Source of the DNA: Conidiobolus incongruus B7586 | Lineage: Eukaryota; Entomophthoromycota; Entomophthoromycetes; Entomophthorales; Conidiobolaceae | Reading direction: 5' to 3' | NCBI GenBank assembly: GCA_000697335.1 | Contig: JNEM01016143.1 | Location: forward strand, 1-40,188 | DNA length: 40,188 nt | Shown here: positions 11,196 to 22,134 of the stretch, piece after piece | How positions within the stretch are numbered: the stretch's first letter is position 1 | Layout of the letters: every line of letters begins with the position of its first letter | Notes under the pieces: generated by a model | What the model was told of the DNA's origin: nothing | Database searches by the model: none | The model's input: only the letters and a program-made list of their open reading frames with translations | Made by a program: the position numbers and the translations under genes

Positions 11196-13227
11196 TTAAT
11201 TTTCGAATAATTAATATATTTAGTATAGCTCCTATTCGAATAAATTTTAAAATTAAAAAATATCAAAAAATTAACTAATTTGATCTATATTTTTAAATTG
11301 TTTATTTAGTTTCGCAATAAGATGTAAAAAAATAAAGTCTGATAAATTTATTAATTAATTGATAAAAAATATTCTAATATTCCATCAAGATATAATAATT
11401 TCAATAATAATTATATTAAATTTTTATAGCTTTTAAATCACTTAATCAGCATTTAAAAATTTTAATATCAAAATACCTCTTTAATAAAAATTAAAGATAT
11501 TCTATTCTATCTTAACCTAAAACTATTCAAAATTTAATCATGAGTCCAAATAACTATTAGCATCAATTAATCTAAAAAAATCACTCTATTCAATATCCAA
11601 AATGTAATTCTAAAATTTTTTTATTTAAACTAAGTTATTTTAATCATGAAGACATTAATGTTATTTTAACATCATACATATTATAATATTTTTTAAATTA
11701 GAACTGATTACACTTCCCAGTTTTTATTCTGAAATTTTAGAGATTGATCTACTATTAGAAGCAATGAATTATATTTTGGACAAAATAAAACTATATTTCA
11801 CTTAATTATTCTATTTAATTTAGCTAGACAAAATTATATATATTATTCAAAAATTTGAGATTGAAAAAATTGTCATACTGAAACTAATTCATCCCATAAT
11901 ACTATGTATTATTGTTTTGAATATTATTAAATATTTAGTAGATGAAAATAATTAGAATTATATTTTGATAACTCATATTCAGACGAATATTGATTTAAAA
12001 ATTACTTTCAATATATCAAGCTACAAAAACTCGTTTTGAATTATTGTTAAGAAAATATAATATAATATAATATAATAATGAAATAATTTATCTATATTAT
12101 CGCTGATAAATATTACATTTTATTGATTAACGAAAATGCTTCCCATTAATTTTTGTACATTCTCTTTCTAAGTTTTTGAAATAATACTCCTATCTATATA
12201 TTAGGTTTATTAATTAAAACTTTCATAAATATAATATATATATATTCACCATTCGTAATTATTTTCTTAATAAGTAATTATAATTATTGAACTAATTTTC
12301 AATTAAACGATATGTTATATAAACAATAGAGTTATTATCAATGTTAATAATTGATATAAATATAGAATCCAAATATAGTATTATCAAATCATTATACTAT
12401 AAAAATCTATTAAATACAACTTTTAAATAAACTAATAATTAATAAAAAAAATACCTATTGATTAAATATACCCGAAATGGTTTGTAAATTCTATAATTAG
12501 CAAATATTGATTCAAAAATTCAGTCATATATGCTTATTTCAAATAGTTACAATAGATGCAAAAATTAATTGATTTTACAGAAATTAGGAAATTATGTTAT
12601 GGATTTATGACAAATATGGAACGATGAATGAAGCCTTAACTCCAGAATAAATGGCAAAATATAAGTAATAAAATAAATAAACAAAATCCGATTTAACATT
12701 AGCTATCAATCTATAAAAATATTTCCAATCACATGATATCACCAATAATAATACCATTTAAAAATAGTTACACATCAATAAGGTTAAAACATCATGTAAT
12801 TCAAAGTATTTTGATATTAGAAATCGAAAAAAGTATGAAGCGTTATATATATGGATAGATTCAGTTTAGAATATTCATTGCATAGCATTATTTGAAGAAA
12901 TCATTTTAGAAATGGAGTAATTAAGGAGATTTATTTATTTTGATATCTGATAATATCATTGTTGAACGTAATATTCTGAAAAGTGCAAGTTTGATGTAAA
13001 TGGAGTGATAATATATGCTAGCGTTGATATAAGAGGTTTAAGATGACGATTGAAAATTGAATATATTTTCGAGTTGAGTTTTAGAATAATGATTGGTTTG
13101 AATTAATTAAATTCGATTATAGCTGTAGGTATACTGGGAATGAGTTGAAATAAGTTATATTGATTTCATTTTTACAATTGGGTGTTTTTTGAGTTTGAAC
13201 TCATTATAATAAATATAAAGAGCCTGG
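11196..13227. other. Intergenic
   Basis: About 2 kb of AT-rich spacer, including a short TATAA tandem near 12058-12078. No gene, RNA or repeat family was recognised on either strand. Confidence 0.55.
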
Positions 13228-14089
13228 CTAAATTCTTGCATTGATGATGGAATCCCTCAGCCTTTCCATCTGACTAACACTCTTGGGATCGCGAGGATTT
13301 ATAGCTCTGGGGTCAATCGTAGGCAGTATGGGAATCAAGGGTGCATTTAACGAGGGCAGAGTCTTATAAAAGACATTGGGGCTTTGACATAGGGTTTGAA
13401 TTGCTTGATTCATCATAATGCGACTGCGTTCGTCGAGGACTTCCAATTGTTCTGGCTATAATAAAGTTTGATTAGCATTTATTTTAAAGAAACAAATTTG
13501 AGGAATAATGTTACCATTATGGGCTGTGTCCAATCAACTCCAGTCAAATCGGTTTGATATGGGTTTAAAATGGTGATTGGATGAAATGGATTAAAATTCC
13601 TAAACATTAAAAGAAATTATTTAGTATGGTTGGTCTATCGGATTAATGGAATAGAATAAGTAAAAATTATTGGCTAATTTGTTTGGTTCGGATAATTAAG
13701 ACACAATATATTTGTGAGTACCTTGAATTAAAATGATTTGACTGATTCTTGAGTGTATTCGGATGATGGGGATGTGGTTGGTGTTGAAAATTTCTTATAT
13801 TGGCTCCATTCTCTCTAAAGTGAGGATTAGAGGAATTGGAATCTTTGTTTTTGAAATGGTGGGGATGATGGTAGTTGTTATGATGCTGATTATTATGTGG
13901 TCGTTGATGATTTTCCTCAAAATTTTTATTGCTTGTACTGTTATTAAAATTATGTCTTGGTTGTGTTCTTCTATTATTGTAATGAGCCTCATTATAAGGC
14001 CTCTTTTTATCATCTCTAAAATTATTTGAATGCATCCCTCTATTCTGATATCCCCCTGCAGTGGGGCGTCTATTATTTCTAGTGCTCAT
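13228..14089 (-). CDS. Hypothetical N/H/R-rich protein, three exons
   Basis: Three exons on the minus strand: 14089-13722, 13599-13515 and 13455-13228. The introns are 122 and 59 bp with GT..AG ends, and phases match, giving 226 residues. Residues 1-122 are low-complexity, dominated by Asn, His and Arg with RG/RR and HPHHP runs, as in disordered RNA-binding or scaffold tails. The C-terminal 100 residues look structured and start after the first intron: NFNPFHP, then TDLTGVDWTQP, a charged LDERSRIMMNQAIQTL helix, and TIDPRAINPRDP near the end. I do not recognise the family. The first intron is twice the usual length here. The start is the first ATG of the low-complexity frame; upstream is AT-rich. 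Splice junctions are supported by phase and by a CTAAT-type branch site in the second intron. Confidence 0.7.
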
Positions 14090-15037
14090 AATATTTTTTA
14101 TATAATAATAATAAAGGGTTTTTGTTATGGTATAGTTTTAAATATATTATAATATTCGAATATTTTCAATTCTATTTGATAATAAAGAATTGAAAAATTT
14201 TTTAGTTTGTAACCAAAGAAGACCAAATGAAAGACTAATCCACTCGCAATCAAAGAAGTGAAAAATTGATTTGAATTAAGCTCTCGGAAAAAAAGAGTGA
14301 ATGGAATTCGAAAAATTCAATCCTAAAAAAAGAAAATGGATAGGCATAAGTTGGTAAATTTATAATTCAATTGGGTTGAATTCTTTCATTGTTATAATTA
14401 TGGGAAATTCTGTCAACTTTTTATTGGTATTTAATATGACATCATGTTAATCCTATTAATTGAATACTTTATCATTATTTATCGATATTAGGCATAGTAT
14501 CCTTTTTGATTTATTAATAATTGGTAAAGAGAAAATATAAAATACATATAATTGATATACAGATTTTTATCGTCCTTTATCTACTCAAATATATATACTC
14601 TTATAGTCAGAGTTAAAATACATTCAAGATACTACTTTATAATAGGTTAATAAACTAAAATGCATTAAATAGAAATGTATAAAGAAATAATATCTAACTT
14701 ATATATAGATACATTGCCTTTATTATGCAATTATTAAATTAAATCGGACCAAAATTGTTTGAAGACAGGAAAAAAAGATAAAAATCCCATAATAATAAAT
14801 AATGGAAAATTTAAACTATAAAAAATGTGATTTGAGGGACTGCAAATAATCTTAAAAAATCTGATCAAATGAACAAATAATATTCATTAGATAAATTAAA
14901 TCCTTAAATTATTAAATAATCAAGCAGCTTTAATATTTTAGGTAAGCTTTTAAGTGATTCATTCAATATCGCTGCTGTTCATTCTAAATGATTCGTAATT
15001 TGGTAGATTGTTTTCAATTTTGTTTTAATTAATCGAT
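14090..15037. other. Intergenic, divergent promoter region
   Basis: A 948 bp spacer between the divergently transcribed hypothetical gene and SGF29. It probably carries both promoters, but no convincing TATA element was singled out. No other gene seen. Confidence 0.5.
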
Positions 15038-16099
15038 ATGCAATCTTCAAAATATCCCCCACCTCCACCTCCTGCACCTCCAACAGCGACACAAGGGATT
15101 ATTTATGATTTAAATGATCAGTTAGAATTTTTAGATAAGATGATTGATATGAATCAATCAACCTTGAATCAAATCAACGAATTAACTAATACAATTCAAT
15201 CCAATCCAGGTAGATTGACTGAATTGGAAGAATAAATATTAAATTAACCTTAGATTAGAATATAATCCAACTCAAGGAAGGAGTTTATTGAATCATTATA
15301 GCGAAGCTATTATACATAATTCCATTACCAAAGAGTAACAGTCTAATGTTTTTAATTTAGCGAATTTTACATATTAATTCATATTTAGCTATGTAACTAA
15401 ATCTCTTGAATTGCTAAATAATTTAATCGATATTCATTACCCTAACGATCCTTTCTTTACATCGCAATTGACTCAGAAAAAGAAATTAGACGAACCATTA
15501 GAAATCAATAATAATCATACACCTCAAGTTAAAAAAGCTAAAACGTAATTTTCTCTGTTGATAGTAATACACGAGATCATTAATAGATTTTTCAATTTAG
15601 TTCTAAACCAAAAGCTCAACCTATTAAACCTCAAATACCTCTTGTTAAAGGAACCAGAGTAATTATTAATATTTAGATCCATTGTCAATCAAACAATTAA
15701 CTGTTAAATTAGGTTGCTTCATTGCCAAAAGGAAATGAAGAATCCCAAGAATGGATTTTATCTACAGTGATTAAATGCTTTTCAGACCGAAATCGTATTG
15801 ACGTAGAGGACGCTGAAGAAGCCGAAGATGGCGGCAAAAAACAGGTTTATTCAATGAGCAAAACTCAAGTGATTCCATTACCATTAAGAACTTTTCCACC
15901 ACCCAGATATCCTGCAAACTCCACAGTTCTTGCTCTTTACCCCAATACCACTTGTTTCTACAAGGCTACAGTGATTAAGCCTGTAAATGATCCCGATATT
16001 CCCAATTTGAATGAGTGTTTGTTAAAGTTTGAAGATGATGAAGATAATCAACATTTTGTAGATGGTTATTATGTATTAGAATATCCTAATAATAAATAA
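15038..16099 (+). CDS. SGF29: SGF29-like SAGA-associated factor (tandem Tudor)
   Basis: Five exons: 15038-15209, 15259-15334, 15389-15544, 15601-15658 and 15713-16099. The introns are 49, 54, 56 and 54 bp with GT..AG ends and consistent phases, giving 282 residues. The N terminus has a proline run (residues 6-14), then a helical segment around 23-50 rich in Leu, Asp and Asn, suited to docking in the SAGA/ADA module. Residues 153-282 form the SGF29 C-terminal domain: VASLPKGNEESQEWILSTVI, an acidic VEDAEEAED patch, VIPLP, then TVLALYPNTTCFYKATV and the FEDDEDNQHF segment. The aromatic residues in YPNTTCFY and the FEDD region fit the H3K4me2/3-binding pocket of the family's tandem Tudor domain. 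SGF29 recruits SAGA to methylated promoters. Within intron 2, a second acceptor at 15360 would read into a stop, so the downstream one was chosen. AATAAA repeats follow the stop. Confidence 0.9.
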
Positions 16100-16426
16100 T
16101 AAATAAATAAAAATGATATTAATTAGAAATTTAATACTTCACACTAAGTTTTTTATAACAATTCATTTCTTTGGATATTATTAACATAATTTAATATTTG
16201 TTAGTAAATCAAAATTCAAATCTGAAATGGTTTTATAGGGGTATTACAATTATATTAATCAGAATGCTTTATTCTTAGAATTTGAATTTAGTATTTTCTG
16301 CAATATATATTATATATTGACCATAATAAAGTTTTTAATAGCACATATCTATTACATTAAACAAAACAAAACGTATCAATGTACGATATAAGGAAGGAAA
16401 TGCTATTAAAATGTATTCTGGTATTA
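16100..16426. other. Intergenic between convergent genes
   Basis: The 3' ends of SGF29 and PRP3 face each other across 327 bp. AATAAA-type signals occur near 16090-16112. Nothing else seen. Confidence 0.55.
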
Positions 16427-18239
16427 TTATGCTTCAAAAGCTTTTGCTAAATCCCAATAATGATCACCTTTACCCTTACCTAAAAATTCCTTGGCAATTG
16501 CATCAGTGGGACATTTCTTAAATCTGAATCCTTTGAAAATAGGATTGGCAATTTGTCCTTCCCAAACTAAATGACAGTAATTACCGTCCTTGGTTTCTTT
16601 GTCTCCAAATTGCGATCCTTGTTCTTCACCTACTGACATATCATCTTCATCATCTTCATTATTGTCGTTACCGTCAGACCATTTGATACGCCTGAGCATT
16701 AACTTTTTATAAGCTTTAATTGACTTGGGACTTCCCTCGACAATAACAAGGGAGAATGGTTCTGCTTGAATGACTACACCAGATAAATGTAATTGCTGGG
16801 CATTCTTATCAACCTTGAATTTGAACTTTGGATGCGTCAAATCTCCCACTTTATATACTGTACAATAGTATCCATAATATTTGAGCTCTTCTGCAAGTTT
16901 CCTTTCAGCTTTTTCGCGGCGTTGATCTGGAGTGAGTTTCCTATCTTGATTTTGTTGTTCGTGTGCTTGTTTCCTGAGAGCAACATCTCTCCTGACTTTG
17001 GCTTCAATTTTAGTTGGATCTTGAACCGATTCATTGGCTAAAACTCTCATTAAATTAGATAATTTCACCTTGGGCTCCTCCGGAGGTAATAGTCCAAGTC
17101 GGATCTTTTCACGTTTTTCATTGAGGTCGTGTTGACGTCTCTGTCTTCTCAACTTTTTCTGCTCTTTCTTAGTTAGCATCATAGGCTTAGCGGGGAGAGG
17201 AGCCGTAACTGATGCTGGTTTAATGGCGACAGGGTGATGAATGTAATTGGTTAGACCAGCCTGTTCGGATAAGTTAATACGGTTGGAATCAATATCAGTA
17301 TATGTTTGACTCGGTAGGAATGGAGAATCCCACCATTCTACCACTGGTGGAGGGTCACGCTTCAATGATTGGTCTCCAGTAATCAAATCTAGTTTATCCT
17401 CCAGACCAGATCGCTTAGCAGTGTTAAGAATTTGTTCTTTGAGTTGTTGGGCCTTCAATTCTGCTCGCATTTGATTTCCTTGGGCAATAAATTTACCTTT
17501 AGGATTGAACCTTAAACTACGTGGTGCGCGGGGCTTTGGTGCAAGAGTTTCGGTACCTAAGGTGGGATCATAGTATGGATTTTCCGTTGGGTCTGGCTCT
17601 TTTTCTTCTTTTTTGGCTTCTTTCTTTGCAGGTTTCACAGCAACCTTTTGATTAACCTACATAAAAAGACAAGTTAGTACTAAATTTGAAGCATGAAATG
17701 AATAACTTACTTTAGCGGTAGCAAAATTGGGTTTTGGAATGAATGAATTTTGATTTTCATCAGCTTTCCCATTTAAAGATGCGAGCATAGGGTGAAGCTG
17801 GGAATTTAAACCTCCTGTAATTTTAGGTGTTTGAACCGTAGCCATTGGATTTCTGGAAGCTAAATTAGCTGCTTGGATTCGATTCTAAAATCAAATATTT
17901 AGTCAAGTCCAATTAAATAGTATTTAAATGGAATATTACCTGCGTTTCTAAAATTCTTTTTTGTAAATCACTCACAGATCGGTTGCTTGAAGGGGGTCGA
18001 ATTTGGGGACGAAAACCCGGAGGTTGATATGTAATATTATTTTGTGCTGAATTATTGGAAATCTGAGTCGCAGGAGTTGGTGGCCTTACTGCCCCTCTTC
18101 CATTCGTCATAGCCGCTAATTTCTGCTGTAATTCTCTCTTTTTCTGTTCCAAAAGTGCAGCCTAAAAAGAGTTGTTAATTAAAAATAAAATTAAACAGTT
18201 GAATGAAATTACAGTATCATTAGAATTAGGTGGGCTCAT
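16427..18239 (-). CDS. PRP3: U4/U6 small nuclear ribonucleoprotein PRP3
   Basis: Four exons on the minus strand: 18239-18213, 18161-17940, 17884-17711 and 17656-16427. The introns are 51, 55 and 54 bp (GT..AG); the last has a perfect TACTAAC branch site. All junctions are in phase 0, and the product is 550 residues (yeast Prp3 469, human PRPF3 683). The N-terminal 140 residues are low-complexity, with a short helix AALLEQKKRELQQKL and no PWI domain visible. The PRP3 domain runs from about residue 175 to 400, with NPYYDP, LRFNPKGKF, EWWDSPFLP, LTKKEQKKLRRQRR and LSNLMRVLANESVQDPTK. The DUF1115 domain is at about 430-545: VVIQAEPFSLVIVEG, LMLRRIKWSD, LVWEG and HYWDLA. The protein bridges U4/U6 snRNA in the tri-snRNP. 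An acidic run splits DUF1115. The 27 bp first exon rests on a single ATG with good splice sites. Confidence 0.93.
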
Positions 18240-18614
18240 TATAATTCCACAATATTTTATTTATTTTAGTGAGTTAATTTAAATAACAAGTTAGTAATAA
18301 ATTATTTAATTGAGAAATTTATCAATTATTAGTTCTGTTTTGAATGGTATTGAACTTTTATAACTATTCTGATTATCTTATTTTATTATGGGATTGAAAT
18401 AATATTAAACAACATTGAATTTACTATTTATAACCATATTATCATTATAAAATAATTATATAATAATCAATAATAGATTTTTTAAAGAATAGTGTGTCAA
18501 GAGATTTTATTGTATTAATTAATTCAAATTAATATCTACAAAGTAAATCTAGTTAATTATTTTATAGTGATAATTAAAAATACAGTGTAAGGAATATGCG
18601 ATTGAAATAATCAT
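18240..18614. other. Intergenic between PRP3 and the second transporter
   Basis: A 375 bp spacer that must hold the PRP3 promoter and the 3' end of the transporter (both on the minus strand). It is strongly AT-rich and no clear TATA box was assigned. Confidence 0.5.
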
Positions 18615-19742
18615 TTAGGCTGTAGAGACTTCTACAGGATTAATTGGTTTAGGGTTCAACTGGATAAGCTTATTAAAAAGACAAGAACCCAAAATAATCA
18701 AGATAAATCCTCCGACTTGCAACCATTGGAACGTTTCCCATCCTAGTCCCATTGCAACGATCCAAACAGTAACAGTTCTAGTGACATCAATGGTAGATCT
18801 TGAGGTAGCAGAGATGGATTGAGTAACAATGAGTCCGAAGATATTAAACAATCCCAAGGACAGAGAGAAGATGATAACAATGATCATTAAATTAAAATTA
18901 TTCAATACCTGAATGAATCCGATCGACATGTCATAAAACGATCCAGGTCGAGATACTCCCATGAGAAGATGTGTGCAAATCATAAAGATAGAAGTAGTAA
19001 TCAGGCCAAATCCGCCTTCCATCCAAACCAAATCAAGTGGATGAACTTCGAACATACTCATAATTTTCTCTTGAGCTACGAACTGAAGGGCTGCGAAAAA
19101 TTGTGCAGAAATCACAAGAAGAATACCAATAATTCCAGTCAATAAATCAGTGTTACCAGAAGAAGTTTGCAAGTTGTTAGAGCGGAGACTATTACTAATC
19201 CCTACAATAACTACACCAACAAAAATACTACTCAGTCCACTCCACTGGTCTCTTCCGAGACGTCGCTTCAAGAGAGTAACGGATAGCAATCCTACGAAAA
19301 GAACCATAGAACCCTTGAGCATTTGGAAGACGGAAACGGGAATTAACAATAAACCCATGGACATAAGGACGGTGGCAATCAGATCAAATGTGCTGGGAAA
19401 CCAGACCAAAAATCTATAGTTTCCTTTTAGCAATGGCTTGGTCTCTTTAGGAACAAGAGGTGTTGTTTCATCCTTGGCTGTGGAGTCGGAAGAAGGGACA
19501 ATATTTAAAACTTTGAAAACAAAGCAAAAGAGTTCACCACAAAAAACCATAATTGTCTGCCATACAGGTTGAGAGAATTTAATGTGGTTATTAGGATCAG
19601 GATCAGAGCAGTTTTCAACACACTGTTCATTCATCAGTTTGATAGATAAAGTCACAACTGTACCTAGAAAAAGCATCATGAAAACTTTGAAAGCTATTCC
19701 AAGCTTTGAGTTAACATTTCGTATACAATTATTATGAGACAT
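18615..19742 (-). CDS. Second SLC35F6-like solute carrier
   Basis: Intronless; 375 residues from the first true ATG at 19742 (MSHNNC). The open frame extends eight codons further up only by using TTG. It is homologous along its length to the transporter at 4584-5780: QCVENCSDP then QPVWQTIMVFCGE, MGLLLIPVSVFQMLKGSMVLF with the RR pair, AQEKIM, MEGGFGL, SISATSRSTIDVTRTVTVW and LGWETFQW. About ten membrane segments. Two acidic dileucine-type motifs (ETTPLV and ETKPLL) sit in the loop after the second hydrophobic segment, instead of at the C terminus as in the paralog; they suggest vacuolar or lysosomal targeting. A TATATAAAAA element is at 19862-19871, about 120 bp upstream. The two copies are clearly diverged and both intact, so they probably do different jobs. 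Substrate unknown. Confidence 0.88.
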   Translation of the reverse strand: MSHNNCIRNVNSKLGIAFKVFMMLFLGTVVTLSIKLMNEQCVENCSDPDPNNHIKFSQPVWQTIMVFCGELFCFVFKVLNIVPSSDSTAKDETTPLVPKETKPLLKGNYRFLVWFPSTFDLIATVLMSMGLLLIPVSVFQMLKGSMVLFVGLLSVTLLKRRLGRDQWSGLSSIFVGVVIVGISNSLRSNNLQTSSGNTDLLTGIIGILLVISAQFFAALQFVAQEKIMSMFEVHPLDLVWMEGGFGLITTSIFMICTHLLMGVSRPGSFYDMSIGFIQVLNNFNLMIIVIIFSLSLGLFNIFGLIVTQSISATSRSTIDVTRTVTVWIVAMGLGWETFQWLQVGGFILIILGSCLFNKLIQLNPKPINPVEVSTA

Positions 19743-21942
19743 ATAGAAATGGAAAGTATTAATCAAGGGTATATAAAGGAAGATAAAGGGATTAATTAAA
19801 TCAGAAAAAAAAGGAACGAATATTTATAAAAAAAAATAAAATTAGTTGATAGGACCAAGGGTTTTTATATAAAAAAAATTTAGGGAACGAGAAATCTCCA
19901 CCATGCTTAATCACGATATCCTGATTAGGTAATATTTAAAGATATCCCAATGTGACATGAATTTCAATGATAAAGGAAAGAATTTTCCCCTGATTTTATT
20001 GGTGATTTTACGGCTTAGCAATTTAGTAACATTATTTTTGTGGTGAAAAATGGAATGATTTTTAAATAGAGTGTAACATATTAAAATGTAATAGTGGAAA
20101 AATGAGTGATATTGATTATCGAAATATGATGAAATACAGTGAAAAACAATGAAAAATATTAACATTATTGAAGGATTAACAGTGAGATATATAATCATGA
20201 TATCAAGCTTCAGTTCTTATAATCTGTAGTAGTATTATTGTTTAAATTGAATTAAATATTTAATTGTTTAATGAGAAGTTTTAATTTGAAACTTTGGCTG
20301 ATTCCAGTTTACTATTAAGCAAATGATACTGTCAACGCAACATCAAAATCAAGTGATCTTTTGGTATGAGCTATCGTCACCAATAACAATTGATAGTGTG
20401 ATATAAAGTTTATATTAAATATATTAAAAATCAGTTTTTACAATTTGATTGTTGATATCAATATCATTAGGCTATTTAAAGATTCGATTCAATTTGGAGT
20501 TTACATAATTTTAATTGAAAAGGGACAATTACCAATTTAGGAATCTCATGCACATATACTTTTCCATATGAATAATCAATTGATAAATCATATGATTACA
20601 ATTTTGGTGTTGTCATTACTATATTAACTCTTTCAAATCATTTAAAGATAGTGAATAATTTTTTAAACACTCACAAAGGTTAAAGGATGATTTATAATTT
20701 TTTATCATTATAAAATGTATTAATCCGATGATAATTATTTATCACTCTAATTGATACATGAATTTTACCAGCTGCATCCAAAATATTAGATAATGATTGG
20801 ATGAAATTCCAAGATTGATAAATGCACATAATAATGATATTCATAATTATAAATATGAAAAATTGTATTTTAGATAATAATTAATAAAATAAATTTCATA
20901 TAATTTTAACAATTTTGTTTCAGTACCTCTCAATTGAATATATTAAAGTTTTAACTAATAAATCAACTTTGATAGAAATTTATCAATTCCGTATTAGATG
21001 ATGATAAATTTTAAAAATAATATGAAATTTTAAAGTGCAATATCTAAGCTTTTAATCACATAATATTTATTTCTATCTTCATTTTTTCTCCTGGTTGAAT
21101 TATTGATTAGAGTATATCAATAATTTATTTGGTTTGATGATTAATATTAACTTATTATTGAAAGACTAATCACTGTTTATTAAAGAGTGTTAATGATCAA
21201 ACATTCAAGTGTTTTGAAGAATGGCAAATATATCAACATTATTCCGATGGTAGTATCACATTTTTTCAACACAGAACCTGACCAGTCAATATCCAATACA
21301 GAACCCAAATTACATTCCCGCAACGATCCACCTATCCAGTTCTTTCGACAACTCTTGAGTTCATATCAATATTTACTCCAATTGTGATTCTCGTATTTTA
21401 TATTATTCAGATATCAGTCCACGAAAACTTAAAATTTAAAATTTGTAGATTAATAAATATAAATCATTAAAATGTCTACCTATCAAATTTCAGCTATTGT
21501 AATTTAAAGTAGGAACGTGATCTTGACTTTACAATATTTTTAAGTCAATTATAAATTGATATCAAATTATTATATCCAAATAATTGAGATAATTTCTTTA
21601 AATCATACTAATTCAATTCTTTTTATCAAACAGTTGTATGTAAATGGCTTATATTAGTATGATTAATAGAGTTAAAATATCTAATCCATGTATCAATTTT
21701 AAATCATTTAAAATTGACTTATAGCTCAAATAATATAATACATATTAGTAATAATTTAATGACAAAAACAATAAATATTTTGATGCATATTAATCAATAC
21801 TACAAGCTGCACTCTTTATTATATTTGAAATACATAAACTAATGATTCATTAATATTTGTTATTTTTTAACTATTATAAGTCTAATTTTATAACATCAAA
21901 AAATTGACAATTAATATTTCGAAAATACGATTAACAAATAAT
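19743..21942. other. Intergenic, gene-poor
   Basis: Apart from the transporter's promoter region near 19862, no gene is supported. The open frames at 19911-20198 (minus) and 21187-21387 (plus) have no recognised motif. The second is less AT-rich in 21240-21390 and could be a decayed exon, but nothing ties it to a family. Confidence 0.5.
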
Positions 21943-22134
21943 TTATTTAAGAATTAGTATCAAATATACGAATTTAACCATGAATAGATCATGAATCATT
22001 CGCTCAATGACCATTGCTAAGAATATTGTAAAAGCAATTAGAGCAGTTATGAATAATGATTTGATTTCAAACTCTTCAACTGCACCGCATATTTTTTCCT
22101 TATCCTTCGCTTCATATTTCCAGACATTTTGTTT
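21943..22134 (-). pseudogene. Possible Bap31-like ER protein fragment
   Basis: Sixty-four codons on the minus strand are open and more complex than the surrounding spacer. The stretch NVWKYEAKDKEKI, then GAVEEFEIK, then a hydrophobic helix FITALIAFTIFLAMVIERMI, resembles the third membrane region of Bap31/Yet-family ER proteins, where a short KY-containing loop is followed by an N-rich helix and an R-containing end. The cytosolic coiled coil that should follow is absent, and upstream sequence (22135-22300) is broken by stops, although a MKLIYSQLKL start-like segment lies there. Recognition is by pattern only, so it could also be an unrelated membrane gene relic. Confidence 0.3.

Noticed and set aside
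19743-19766. N-terminal extension of the second transporter to 19766
   Set aside because: The extension begins with TTG, which is not a normal start in a nuclear eukaryotic gene; the first ATG is at 19742.
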